DNA of 64,000 nucleotides from Trichomonas vaginalis G3 (Eukaryota > Parabasalia > Trichomonadida > Trichomonadidae): assembly GCF_026262505.1 (NCBI RefSeq), contig NC_067205.1, positions 22,539,585 through 22,603,584 of the forward strand, read 5' to 3'. Shown piece after piece: positions 52,023 through 62,436 of this stretch. The notes under the pieces are model-generated. The model did not search any database and was not told the DNA's origin. It worked only from the letters and a program-made list of their open reading frames with translations. Numbering within the stretch: position 1 is the stretch's first letter; each line of letters begins with the position of its first letter. The position numbers were made by a program, and so were the translations under genes.

Positions 52023-52310
52023 ATGGGAGCTTTTTGTTCCTTATGTGGTAATGATAAAAACCAAGAAGAATTAATTCCATTAAAACCGGGTCAAAAGGCA
52101 GAACATAAGCTTGTTTTTGATAGACAACATTCAAAAAACTTAAAAGATAAAAATAAAGCAGCAGAATCACAATTTCTCGATAAATCAGTTAAAGAAATTA
52201 TGGATAAACTTAGTTCTGATGATGATAATGCATCAGATCCGCTTGATCCAGAAGATGCAAAAGAATACGAGGCAATTTTAAAGGCAATAGAAAACCAGCT
52301 ATCAGACTAA
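52023..52310 (+). CDS. Small acidic protein with myristoylation/palmitoylation motif
   Basis: 95 residues starting MGAFCSLCGNDKNQEELIPL. Gly at 2 and Ser at 6 fit the N-myristoylation consensus, with Cys 5 and 8 available for palmitoylation, so the protein is probably tethered to a membrane by its N-terminus. The remainder is charged and helical, ending in an acidic DDDNASDPLDPEDAKEYE stretch. No domain is recognised. The start has a clean AT-rich leader. A small membrane adaptor is possible, but that is inference. Confidence 0.7.
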   Translation: MGAFCSLCGNDKNQEELIPLKPGQKAEHKLVFDRQHSKNLKDKNKAAESQFLDKSVKEIMDKLSSDDDNASDPLDPEDAKEYEAILKAIENQLSD

Positions 52311-52754
52311 CTTATGTAACATTCGATGTATTGTCTCTTAATTTATTTTTAGCTATTCATAGACAAACATTTGTATTTTTTATCAAATCAACTCATTTAT
52401 GATTGATTTTGTTTCTAAACTATAATATTTATATCATGTATTTTCTACTTGGGAAGATCATTTACTTATTTTTCTCTTCTTTACTCTTTGAATTTTTGAA
52501 TGTAATTATCCGATTACTAATATCATGTATCTTTGGATGATGAACTATATACTTATTTGTATGTCGATTTCGATACAAAAATTAATTGAAGGTTTAAAAA
52601 AAATCATGAAATATTTCTTTTCTTAATGGTATGAGTAAGAAAAGTTAAAAAATATTTGTTATTTTGTGTATAAGAAAGATATTTTATGAAATCCGGATGT
52701 TATGCTATTTTTTGAAAAAAAATATATCAATTTTTTTTTGAAGAGCAAAGATAC
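52311..52754. other. Intergenic, convergent gene ends
   Basis: About 440 AT-rich bases with poly-T runs; nothing recognised. Confidence 0.6.
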
Positions 52755-53195
52755 TTACAATTCATCGAACTTTAATTGAACTGGCCATGTTTCGATTGCG
52801 CTTTTATCAGGATTCTTCGAATCAACGAAGCCCATTTCAGCAATTTTAGTTGCTCCGAGTTCAATCATCTTCTGCTCGACATTTTTAGTGAATGTAAGAT
52901 AATATGGGGCTTTCTTTGAAGATCCGCATCCGAAAACTGCAAATTGGACACCATTAAAATAGTCTGGGTCTTTGATAGCAAAGAATTCTTCAAAGAAGGC
53001 TTCACACTGTGGTGGTGCTTCACCATGGCCATAGTTTGAAACTACTAAAACTATTTTGTTATATTGTTTTAAGTCTGCTGGATGGATATCTGTAACAGAA
53101 GAGACAGGCATGTGGAGTATTTCACTAAACCTTTGTGCTGCTGCAGCGGCGGTGCCTCTCTGTGTAGCGTAAGCAATCATAGAACGTTCAAGCAT
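52755..53195 (-). CDS. Flavodoxin-like FMN protein
   Basis: 146 residues, normal for a stand-alone flavodoxin. The phosphate-binding loop TQRGTA at about 11-16 and the flavin-contact loops NYGHGEAPP (about 53-61) and FGCGSSKKAPYYLTF (about 88-102) match flavodoxin-fold electron carriers and the FMN module of cytochrome P450/sulfite reductases. No NADPH-binding or FAD domain follows, so it must pair with separate reductases. No targeting leader is evident, suggesting cytosol. Upstream on its strand is TTTCATTTATTGAATG, which supplies an initiator-like TCATTTA before the ATG. Intact. Confidence 0.88.
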   Translation of the reverse strand: MLERSMIAYATQRGTAAAAAQRFSEILHMPVSSVTDIHPADLKQYNKIVLVVSNYGHGEAPPQCEAFFEEFFAIKDPDYFNGVQFAVFGCGSSKKAPYYLTFTKNVEQKMIELGATKIAEMGFVDSKNPDKSAIETWPVQLKFDEL

Positions 53196-54000
53196 TCAAT
53201 AAATGAAATCGAAAAGTGACGCTACAATAATTTGATAGTTCTCATACAATAATTATTTTTTGTGATATCGTGGATTATAAAATTTTATCGTTTAAATAGT
53301 TTCATCACACATATCAATAAATAAAAACCAAATCGGCCAATTATAACTTATGTCTTTTGAATACTTTCCATAAAAATTGAATGAAAACTATAAAAGCATA
53401 TAATGTATTGATAAATGTACAATATTCAAGAGAAATTAAAATCGTTTTTGAAACCTCTTCAATTTCTTTGAAACTAAGAAAAAGGCTGTTTACAAAAGTT
53501 ATCCATGCATGACATCTCTATTAATAATTTAGCTGAAATTTTTGAACATAAAATCTTCTGAAAGCTCACAAAAAAACGAAAATATGAACAGCCAACTAAG
53601 GATCTGATGATTGTTTCTAAGAAATTTGAGTTTCTCTTATACTCTTTGAAATCTCCAGATAAATTTATTGAAAATTATGAACAAATGTAATTTGAAAATT
53701 AAAACCAAAAGCATCAACCAAGCCTCATTTCTAAAATTCAAACATGTAACTCTACAGATCAACAATTGTGGTACTATTACCCATCAAATCCGAATATGCC
53801 GTAAATTCGAGGTTAAAATTTCAAATTCACATGCCTAATGATATTAATCGTAATATTGTTAATATATATTAGTATTTACTAAGCATAAATTTATGTTTAG
53901 ATTTCTTCAATTCTGAAGATCTCAAGAGTTTTAGTAGTAGGATAGGAAGGGTTGTGTGACTTTTTTTGTTACATCTATATATAGACGATGCATTAAAATA
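53196..54000. other. Intergenic before element C
   Basis: About 800 AT-rich bases. No gene. The left end of element C is probably in the last 150 bases but no terminal inverted repeat could be matched to its right side by eye. Confidence 0.4.
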
Positions 54001-54083
54001 TATTTATTTATAAATCATTAAAAAATTAACATTAATTTTAAAATAATTTATTTTTTATCTTTTATAAAAGAAGCTATATATAG

Positions 54084-54674
54084 ATGATGTCAGATATTCC
54101 GCGATTAATTAAACATTGTTTAAATCCTGAATGGGTTAAACTTCAATTTAAAAATGAAGATTGTGAATTATTAAATGAATATGAAAGCCAAAATAAGCTA
54201 ATGAGGTATAAATATAATGATAAAGAATATTTAATTTCATGGAATCAATGGAGTCATAATCAAAGACCTCATAAACGAGAAGAAGAAATTGAAAATAATG
54301 AAATGGAAATCATTGATGACATTAAAGAGGATGGAATTCCTAAATTTTGTAGAAAAACCTTTAGAACTAAGTTAGGAGCATATAAACGTAGAGTATTAAA
54401 TCCTGAATACATAAAACATTTATTTAAAAAGGAAGACTGTGAATTATTAAACGCTAATGAATATGAAAATGCTAAATCAAAACTGAGATATAAATATATT
54501 GGAAGTGATGAAAGGTGTAAAGATAAAGATAAAGTTTATTCAGTTTCATATAATAACTGGCACACGTTAGGGATAAGAAAACATTTAGGAGATTATGGGA
54601 AATGTTCTGAATTCTTTAAATCTAGTATGTACGAGAGAATAAAAGAAATTAGAAATAATTATTTTCATGAATGA
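54084..54674 (+). CDS. Element C protein with duplicated domain
   Basis: 196 residues with two copies of a domain of about 60-70 residues: LNPEWVKLQFKNEDCELLNE and RYKYNDKEYLISWNQW in the first, LNPEYIKHLFKKEDCELLN and RYKYIGSDE with VYSVSYNNW in the second. The pattern (helix, ExCELLN, RYKY strand, W) recalls small DNA-binding modules found near viral nucleases, but I cannot name it. First gene of the element, upstream of the polymerase. Confidence 0.6.
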   Translation: MMSDIPRLIKHCLNPEWVKLQFKNEDCELLNEYESQNKLMRYKYNDKEYLISWNQWSHNQRPHKREEEIENNEMEIIDDIKEDGIPKFCRKTFRTKLGAYKRRVLNPEYIKHLFKKEDCELLNANEYENAKSKLRYKYIGSDERCKDKDKVYSVSYNNWHTLGIRKHLGDYGKCSEFFKSSMYERIKEIRNNYFHE

Positions 54675-54776
54675 AAGATTCACTACCATAATAAAAAATA
54701 AAAAAATTTTTTTAAAAATAAACTTTAAACATTCATGTCTTACATTTTTGAATCATTTATTTTTAATTCGTATGAA

Positions 54777-57700
54777 ATGAGCGTCAAGACTAACGATGTT
54801 AAAAAATTAGAATTCACAAATGAGGAAATAAAGAATATATTAGAGGAGGCGGGTTATGAAGTTGATAAATATTATTTAAGAAATTGTCAAAAATTCGCGG
54901 AGTTTTTAAATGAGTTTGATTATGATGGAAAACTGAATAAAGATGATGTTATAAATTTCTTATATCCCACATCTAAAGAAAAAAACCTAAAGAACCTGAT
55001 GTTTTCCCTGAATATTATGAAGAACGGATTAAAGATGATGATGAATATGATGAAATTGAAAGACTGGAAAAAATAAGAGATGAAATAGATGAAAAAATTA
55101 AGGAATTAAGAGAAGTTGAAAAATATAATGAAAATGAAGTAGAGGGTTTAATGAATATCCCAGCTTCATAATCAGCAGTTCAGAAATCTCATGAAGAAAG
55201 ATATAAAAATTATGTCTCAGAATCAACACAAAATTTATTAGATGGCGAAATAGATGAAACACTTTCAGAAGAAGGTACTAAATTTATTCGTAAACATAAG
55301 TTACAATTTATTGATAATGAAGAATACCCCTGTATCCTACTTTCACCACCTTTAGATTCCGAAAAATTCAAAAAAGCTCTTAAAAACGTGACATATGCAA
55401 CTAATACGATTAAGAAAGAAGATCATGATATTTACACAAATTATTATTTAAATAAATGCACAGGTGTTGATAAAGTTTTTGATTTATTAGATAAAATATC
55501 AAAAGAAACCATTGGAACCTATAAAATTTTGTGTGATTGTGGTTTCATTATTGAAGATACCAATAATGTTTCATATGAAAGAACAGCACCGAAGGAAGAC
55601 GAAGTTGAAAGGTCTATACCATTCGTTATTAAGAATATAAAAGATATGAAAACTTATAAACATTATATTTATTCATTTATTTCAGAAAAAATGGAAGCAA
55701 CCATAAAACATCTTCTCATCATTTTATAGCTATTCATACATTCCTTTTCAAAGTTGTGAAATTAAATAAGACAGGAATTAGATTTAATGTATCAGGGTAC
55801 GCATTCTTGAGTAAATTAAAATGTATTCGTCACGTCGCAGATGATAAAAATTTATGTGTTCTTAATTCATTTTATGGGCTTTAAAAAATAAACTTTATTT
55901 TTTAATTTTTTATTCTTACATAAATGAACAAAAACGGAACAGCTAAAATGAATGATAATCAAATTAGAGCAGAAGGTAGAAGGTTATTTAAACGCTTCTA
56001 TAACATTCCTGATGGTGTTAATCCTAAAACTCGTAGAAGTTATTTAAATGAAGCAATAGATGCATATGAAGGGTTTGACATTTCATCAGAAAGTGAGAGA
56101 TTAGCGAGAATGTTAAACATTAATATTGATTTCTATTATTGTGATCCTCAACCAGAAGACGTGGACATAAATAAGGTAGACTTTCCATTAGTGGAATCAA
56201 TAATGATAGATCCAGAATTTGAAACAGTAAATATTTTATTAACACAGAGTCCATGTGGAAAACTTCACGCTGACAGAATAACAGACGTTGAAGCACTCAC
56301 CGGCTATAGAGTTTGTCCATATTGTAAAGAAGAAGTTTATTCTATCCGTGATGATCCAGAAAGGAAAAACCAAAGAAGATTTTTAAAGCATTGTGAGAAA
56401 TGTAAAGAAAATAATGGAAGATTAATTCAAGACGTTCAATTGCAAAAGACACAGCAACCATATGCACCACATATTACGAAACAGAAGATATATCAGTGGT
56501 TATTAGCTCACAATTTGCAGAATATTATAAACCGACAAGATATTATATTACTTTTGACTTTGAAACATTAGAGACTAAAGAAGAATTACAACTTTCTGAG
56601 TGTGCAACTTTGAACGCTTACTTAAAACCATTCATGGTATCATCAACGGTTAAATTAAATGATAAAACATATACGAGGAATTTTTGCTTAACTTCGAGTG
56701 ATTCTTTTATTTCTGATTGGATTGAGTTTTTATTTTCAACCTGTTCATTAGTTGCTAAATCAAATATTGAACAATATGAATTATGAAGTCGCAAACGACC
56801 AAACGGCGGGGACTTTGTCTCAACATTAAATGAAAAACAGAAGGAAGCATTTAAAGAACTTCTAGATGAGGAATTCAATAAAGTGAATATCATAGGTTTT
56901 AATTCGGGAAAGTTTGATTTAAATTTAATTCTTCGTGATTTAAACACTGCAAAATGGAAAATAAAATCAATGCTGGGTTCATCTTCACAATTTAAGCAAA
57001 TCATTGTAAAGAAAACAAACGTTCCATATGAATTGAGATTTATTGACATCAGAAATTATATAGCGGGTGGGACATTAGACCAATTCACTCAAGATTTCGG
57101 AAACAATAAATCACGTGTTAAATCCTTTTTCCCTTATCAATTCATCACATGGGAAAATTACGAAGAAGAATTATATAAAGAGGAACCATTCACTCAAGAT
57201 TCATTTTATTCAGCATTAACTCAAGAAACTATATCAGATAGTGATTATCAAATATATCTCAATGATGCTAAAAATTTTAAGAATAGATTAGAATATTTTA
57301 TTCATTATTGCAATAAAGATGTTGAAATTATGATTGACCCAATTGATAAAATTATTGAAGAAACATTTGTTTATAAAATTGACATGCTTCATAATCTTTC
57401 TTTATCATCGAATGCTTCAATGATTCGTTACGCTTTAGCATATAAAGACTTTAATCCTAATGAAAAATATCCTGAGGAAGAGATAGAATCAAGTTTTGAA
57501 TTAACGAAAAAGTATTGGAAATATAAAATTGAATCATATAAGAAACAAGATGAAAAAGCAGAAAGGGATACTAAAAATAATGTTTCAATGGATGATTTTC
57601 AATACTATCACGATTTAATCCTTTCATCTAAATGCAAAATGTGTGGTAAAGCGTTTACATATGCAAATAAACCAACATTGGATAGAATCGATAATGAAAA

Positions 57701-59295
57701 ACCACATACCAAAGAAAATTGTCAGTTAATGTGTTGTTATTGCAATGTCGTAAAATCAAATAAAGATGAAGATGTTCAACGTTTAAGAATCAATTTAAGA
57801 AATTATGCATTAAAAAATAATTTACCAATGACTTTAGATTCAGTTGAAGCTTATCACATTCTCCGTAATGGAATTACTGGTGGTTTATCAAATGTTCAAC
57901 ATCGTGTAATCTTAAAGGAATCACGCACATTAATAAACTTTCATATAGTCCAGAAACTAAAACTGTATCAAATGAGGACACCACCAACATTATGACTCAT
58001 TTCGTTGGTGTTGATTTTAATTCATTATATCCTTCATCATTTTCATCTAATCCTCATGATTTCATTCAATATACTGACCATAAAATGTATATGCCGGGAA
58101 GATTGAATGGTGTTATCATTTGTGATACAGCAACAAAGAAAGCAAAAGCACTGGGAATAATTAAGAAGAAAAATACTTTATTCGTGGCTGAAGTAAAGGG
58201 TCACATTGATGAAAAATACATTAATGATTACATAAACTTTTTACCGATAATAAGAAACTTAGATATTATCACAGATGAAAAAACAATTGGCAGTTTTATG
58301 TATAATTACATGAAATCAAACAATCTACCAGTTGACCAGAAACAGAGAAAATTAACTCAGTTAGCATCAACACACAACCAATATCAACCATTTTCTTCTT
58401 ATTATCTTTGGTATCTAATGACAGTTTCATTTTATCATGATGACATTCAATCAATTTTAACATTTACTAAAAACACTTGTTTTAATGAATTTGCGAACAA
58501 ATTTATGAACGAAAGACAAAAGGCTGAATTAGAAGGAAATAAAGGAAAAAGTTTATTTTGCAAGATTTCACTTAATGGATCATATGGTTACGATGCAATG
58601 AATACACAAAATTACGCAAAGACTAAAATAATGAATGCACAGAAGGCACGCGTTGCATGTATGTCAAATAAGTTTAAAAACATAAGAGAAATAGGTGAAG
58701 ATACATATCAAGTGATGCTTAAAGATAGATTTTATAGATGTGATACATGTTTACAAGAGGCATTCTTCACTTTAGATAATGCTAAATACTGGTATTTGGT
58801 TTTCATTTATGATTTTATGTATAAATGCATGAATGTTAATCGTTTTCATTTCATTGAAGGTGATACTGATTCATCTTATTGGGCAATCGCTGGCGACCCA
58901 AATCTTCCTAACACTCAAGCATTTCAGGCAATTGTTACCGATAAAAATTTTATGATAAAAACATTTTCAAATTCGCACCATTTGATTTCTTCTGTTTTGA
59001 TGAGAAATTTAAACCTAAATTAAAGAATAAAGCTGAAGAAAAAGCACATGAGAAGAAGTTATTGGGTTTAGCAATTGAGAAACAAGGTGATAACATGGTT
59101 GCTTTATGCCCTAAGTGTTATACATCATTCAACGGTTCAATTGATGGAAGTGATTTTAAAAAGATTGCACAAAAAATGGGTGTTAGTTTAAGACAAAATA
59201 AGCAATTAACACCTAAAAAATATTTGGATATAATAAATGATAAAGTGATATTTGATGGTCAAATATTAATTTACAACTTAAAAACGGGTCAATGA
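54777..59295 (+). pseudogene. Element C protein-primed DNA polymerase B (broken)
   Basis: Maverick polymerase with about five or more breaks. The N-terminus (EIKNILEEAGYEVDKYYLRN) matches that of copy B. A Cys-rich zinc-finger-like stretch (VCPYCKEEV, HCEKCKEN) lies at 56.31-56.41 kb. Exonuclease motifs: FDFETLE near 56.55 kb, GFNSGKFDLNLI near 56.89 kb and YCNKDVEIM near 57.31 kb. An HNH-like insert (57.63-57.77 kb) precedes the GG motif (ITGGLSN, 57.87 kb). Pol A DFNSLYPS is near 58.01 kb, Pol B LNGSYGYD near 58.57 kb and Pol C GDTDSSY near 58.86 kb. A CPKCY motif sits near the end. Confidence 0.85.
57628..57774 (+). other. HNH-like zinc domain inside the element C polymerase
   Basis: In the same open frame as the exonuclease motifs: CKMCGKAFTYANKPTLDRID then HTKENCQLMCCYCNVVKSNK. 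The two CxxC pairs and the LDRID...NCQLMCxxCN spacing match HNH endonucleases of the Cys-coordinated type. Copy B has nothing in the matching interval between Exo III and the GG motif. Confidence 0.7.
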
Positions 59296-59384
59296 CTCGC
59301 TTAACAATTGGTAAGACTGCATTAACAGGAGCACACACTAAGGCTGTATGTTGTGAAAATGGATGTTGTATGCCATTTATTTAA
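59292..59384 (+). CDS. Element C Cys-rich mini-protein (doubtful)
   Basis: 30 residues (MTRLTIGKTALTGAHTKAVC then CENGCCMPFI) overlapping the polymerase stop. Four Cys near the end. It may be a real small gene or a leftover of a larger one; nothing else supports it. Confidence 0.2.
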   Translation: MTRLTIGKTALTGAHTKAVCCENGCCMPFI

Positions 59385-59509
59385 TACAATTTAAAATTTT
59401 ATTTTTAATAAAATGCCACAGAAGAGACAAAAGGAACCGTTAATGATGGTTTTGATACTATGATTCAAAGAGGTGGGCACCCTTAAACATTTATTTTATT
59501 TTTATATAA

Positions 59510-60085
59510 ATGAATGACACAGAATTAAAAAATTTAATTGGTGATTTAGTACTTAATCAAAATTTTCTTAGTTATAATGAATTAAAATCATATCTCCAAA
59601 AACATAATGAAAATATAACGGGTGATGATATGGAATATTATTATTCATATTATGATAATGAATTTTTGAAATATCATGATAGAATAATTTCTAAAATTAA
59701 AGACAAAATTAAAAATAATGAATATACAAAGGGGAAAACTAAATCACAACTTAAACAATTGAAAGATTTCAAAAATAAAGTATTAACAGAAGAAGATATT
59801 GATGAATTATATAAATTATATAATCCTGAGCCGCAAAAACAAAAGGAACAAAACGCCCAGGTCCTTCAGACCATAAATGATGCACAAGCTTTAATTTATG
59901 ATTCATTAGTTAAACCATATTCAGCCCGACTTTTAAATGAAGATCAACTTTTGGAATTCATCCTTCAACATAAACTCGAAGCGGGAAAGTATATCAAACC
60001 TTTATATACAGCATATTTAAAACAAATGAATAGAATACATCCAGAATTAATGAAGGGGAATGAATTCCAAAATCAAAGCAGATAA
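59510..60085 (+). CDS. Element C helical protein upstream of integrase
   Basis: 191 residues, Lys/Glu/Asn/Tyr-rich and helical (NELKSYLQKHNENITGDDME; KSQLKQLKDFKNKVLTEEDI). It overlaps the integrase start by 26 bases in another frame. It may be a partner or N-terminal companion of the integrase; no domain recognised. Confidence 0.5.
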   Translation: MNDTELKNLIGDLVLNQNFLSYNELKSYLQKHNENITGDDMEYYYSYYDNEFLKYHDRIISKIKDKIKNNEYTKGKTKSQLKQLKDFKNKVLTEEDIDELYKLYNPEPQKQKEQNAQVLQTINDAQALIYDSLVKPYSARLLNEDQLLEFILQHKLEAGKYIKPLYTAYLKQMNRIHPELMKGNEFQNQSR

Positions 60086-61058
60086 AATTAAACCACTTGC
60101 AACACCAAAACCTCCAACGACAGTACCTGCAACACCAAAATCTCCAACGACAGTACCTGCAATACCAAAACCGCCTCCTCCTTCAGTTAATCCTTCATCA
60201 TTCACTTTATTATATCCATTTCAAACATTAAAGAAGCAAAAAGATTTTAAAAAGGGTTTCAAGATATTAAATAAACCAACTGACCCGAAAATTCAACCGT
60301 TAAAGGAAAAATTTAGTCGCCCTTCATTTGCACCATATCCATATTCATACGAAATCGATCATTTAGAATATTCAAAAGGAAACGTTACTTATTTATTTGC
60401 CATTAACATTAACACTAGATATTTATATTGCATTCCAGTGAAAGGGAAAACAGAACAGGAAACAAGAAGAGCTATTCAATACTTACTAGATCATGAAAGA
60501 GTAGATAATATCAGGGGTGATAGTGATAAAGGATTTCAGGCAACTATGATTCATTATTTCCCACAAATTAATTTTTACTTCTCATCTTCTCCATATACGT
60601 TTCATAATAAAATAGTTGATGCGGTAATGAGAACTCTTAGAGATGCGTTAGGGGTTAACGGTCGGATATACTGGGATGGAAATCATGACTCCATCATACA
60701 ACAGTTAGTATATTATTACAATAATACATGGCATAGAACTATAAACATGAAACCAGTGGAAATGAAAAATGATATTTCAAAAGAATGGGAATATATTAGA
60801 AAGCAAATGGAAAGGTTGAATGATGTTAAACGTGAACAAATTAATTCGGGGCTCATGAATTTTAAACAAGGGGATAAAGTTTTGATTCATCTCGATTATG
60901 GAAAAACTAATAAATCAATGACAAAAAGAAGACGAAGATTTGACACAATAGCTGAATTTGTTAGATATATTAACGGCAATGCATTAGTTGAAGTTGACAA
61001 TAAATTAATAGAAATTCCGATTTATTTTATTACTCCATTATATTTAAATAATATTTAA
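60060..61058 (+). CDS. Element C retrovirus-type integrase
   Basis: 332 residues. A Pro/Thr-rich N-terminal tract with repeats (TPKPPTTVPATPKSPTTVPA) is followed by an rve core: YEIDHLEYSKGNVTYLFAIN, RGDSDKGFQA, and the helix NKIVDAVMRTLRDAL. A C-terminal basic region (MTKRRRRFD) precedes an SH3/chromodomain-like beta segment (NGNALVEVDNKLIEIPIYFI). It would insert element C DNA into the host genome. The frame is open throughout. Confidence 0.85.
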   Translation: MNSKIKADKIKPLATPKPPTTVPATPKSPTTVPAIPKPPPPSVNPSSFTLLYPFQTLKKQKDFKKGFKILNKPTDPKIQPLKEKFSRPSFAPYPYSYEIDHLEYSKGNVTYLFAININTRYLYCIPVKGKTEQETRRAIQYLLDHERVDNIRGDSDKGFQATMIHYFPQINFYFSSSPYTFHNKIVDAVMRTLRDALGVNGRIYWDGNHDSIIQQLVYYYNNTWHRTINMKPVEMKNDISKEWEYIRKQMERLNDVKREQINSGLMNFKQGDKVLIHLDYGKTNKSMTKRRRRFDTIAEFVRYINGNALVEVDNKLIEIPIYFITPLYLNNI

Positions 61059-61078
61059 TTTTTTTTATTTCGTAAGAA

Positions 61079-61351
61079 ATGAGTGACAACGAAGCAGCCA
61101 AGAGTCCAGACGATGAATATAAAAAGAAACTAAACAGAATTAAATCAAAAATATGCTATTACAAAAAGAAGCCGCAATGTGGTGGGGTTGAAAACTATAA
61201 AGAGAGGAAGGAAATAATTGAAAAGTTAGAAACTTATCGTTCAATCATTAAACTGAGTGAAGCAAAAATAAAAGAATTTAATAGAATAAATAAATTGATT
61301 GGAAGAGATGAATTTAATAAAGATGAATTTTTAAACTCAATCCAAATTTAA
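61079..61351 (+). CDS. Element C small basic protein
   Basis: 90 residues, Lys-rich and helical (YKKKLNRIKSKICYYKKKPQ; RKEIIEKLETYRSIIKLSEA). Begins 20 bases after the integrase stop and meets the minus-strand gene at 61348 tail to tail. No family recognised. Confidence 0.5.
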   Translation: MSDNEAAKSPDDEYKKKLNRIKSKICYYKKKPQCGGVENYKERKEIIEKLETYRSIIKLSEAKIKEFNRINKLIGRDEFNKDEFLNSIQI

Positions 61352-61512
61352 TTTTTATTCCTCTTTGACAACATCTCTCTTTCCATCATTACTGCATAAC
61401 CACATTTTCTCAGTTTTAGTGGTTTGTTATTTTTAGCAAGTTCTCGCATCATTTTTATCGTTTCCTCCCTTGTTATGATTCGTGGTAAATTTTGAGCTTG
61501 TGGGGTATTCAT
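61348..61512 (-). CDS. Element C 54-residue protein
   Basis: Minus-strand frame starting MNTPQAQNLPRIITREETIK and ending EREMLSKRNKN. Basic, one Cys. It has an AT-rich leader (TTTTATTTTTATATAAATG) like other Maverick genes, and a tail-to-tail overlap of four bases with the plus-strand gene. Function unknown. Confidence 0.4.
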   Translation of the reverse strand: MNTPQAQNLPRIITREETIKMMRELAKNNKPLKLRKCGYAVMMEREMLSKRNKN

Positions 61513-61576
61513 TTATATAAAAATAAAATTTTGTTATCAGTTAATGTTTACGTTAATGGATTTAGGTTATTCAATA

Positions 61577-62200
61577 ATTATTTTTGAAGAATTGAAGGTG
61601 TCACCATGTCACCATGTCACCATGTCACCAGGTAATTTAACTTCTCTGAAAAAATGAGACAACATGACATTTTGACAACACAGGAGGATGGCAGTTATGA
61701 ATTATTTTTGAAGAACTGAAGGTGTCACCATGTCACCATGTCACCAGGTAATTTAACTTCTCTGAAAAAATGAGACAACATGACATTTTGACAACACAGG
61801 AGGATGGCAGTTATGAATTATTTTTGAAGAACTGAAGGTGTCACCACGTCACCATGTCACCATGTCACCAGGTTATTTAACTTCTCTGAAAAAATGAGAC
61901 AACATGACATTTTGACAACAGCATGGGAAATGATTTGTCATGACTTCATCGTAATGAGTGTAAATCAGACAAAAATATATTTTATCGTTAATGTTTACGT
62001 TAATGTTTTGTGAAGAATATAGCAACCGTCTGAATTCCGGCGGTTGTTTTTTTATACAAAATTCACGCAGGATTAATGGGTTTTAGGTTATTCAATAATT
62101 AATTATTTTTGAAGAACTGAAGGTGTCACCATGTCACCATGTCACCAGGTTAATTAACTTCTTTTAAAAAATGAGACAACATGACATTTTGACAACAACA
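61577..62200. repeat. Imperfect repeats with ATGTCACC minisatellite
   Basis: Four copies of a unit of about 110-120 bases at about 61577, 61701, 61817 and 62101: ATTATTTTTGAAGAA, CTGAAGGTG, three or four TCACCATG units, AACTTCTCTGAAAAAATGAG, ACAACATGACATTTTGACAA. The third and fourth copies are separated by 170 bases that include the KilA-N scrap at 62012-62075. Confidence 0.9.
62012..62075 (+). pseudogene. Scrap of a Maverick KilA-N gene
   Basis: About 60 bases (TGTGAAGAATATAGCAACCG onward) match the middle of the copy A KilA-N gene at 15897-15960 with only a few differences. It is a fossil fragment within the repeat field between elements C and D. Confidence 0.8.
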
Positions 62201-62247
62201 CAGGAAATGATTTGTCATGACTTCATCGTAATGAGTGTAAATCAGAC

Positions 62248-62289
62248 AAAAATATATTTTAGGTGAAGAGGTGAGATTTCACCTCCTTT
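62248..62289. repeat. Inverted repeat, left arm of element D cassette
   Basis: 42 bases (AAAAATATATTTTAGGTGAA onward) that are the exact reverse complement of 63406-63447, followed by repeats of CACCTCCTTTTT. It also folds on itself (GAGGTGA with TCACCTC). Confidence 0.92.
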
Positions 62290-62355
62290 TTCACCTCCTT
62301 TTTCACCTCCTTTTTCACCCTCACCGCTTAGCGGCTCAGATTGCTTTTGCTTTCT

Positions 62356-62436
62356 CGTGAATTTTCATGAATTTCCTTAAGATAGAAAAAATAAAGTTAG
62401 TTTTATTTTTATTTATTTTTATTTTGTATAAAAGAT
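62356..62436 (+). promoter_or_regulatory. Shared upstream region of edge genes
   Basis: GTGAATTTTCATGAATTTCC, TTAAGATAGAAAAAATAAAG and a T/A-rich run, nearly identical to 15613-15690 although the downstream proteins are unrelated. Confidence 0.65.

Larger units (their letters stand above)
54000..61560 (+). mobile_element. Maverick/Polinton element C, diverged, no capsid seen
   Basis: About 7.5 kb, more AT-rich than A, B and D, and only distantly similar in protein sequence. Parts: a duplicated-domain gene, DNA polymerase B, small genes, integrase, two small genes. No capsid, ATPase or fibre is visible. The polymerase is broken (about five or more breaks); the integrase frame looks whole. It may be a reduced element or the remains of a larger one. 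Older than A and B judging by decay. Confidence 0.8.

Noticed and set aside
54000-61560. Terminal inverted repeats of element C
   Set aside because: I compared the flanks near 53.9-54.05 kb and 61.5-61.6 kb by eye and found no convincing match; ends remain open.
61577-62200. Possible CRISPR-like array from regular repeats
   Set aside because: The units are whole minisatellites without unique spacers of even length, and the genome is eukaryotic.
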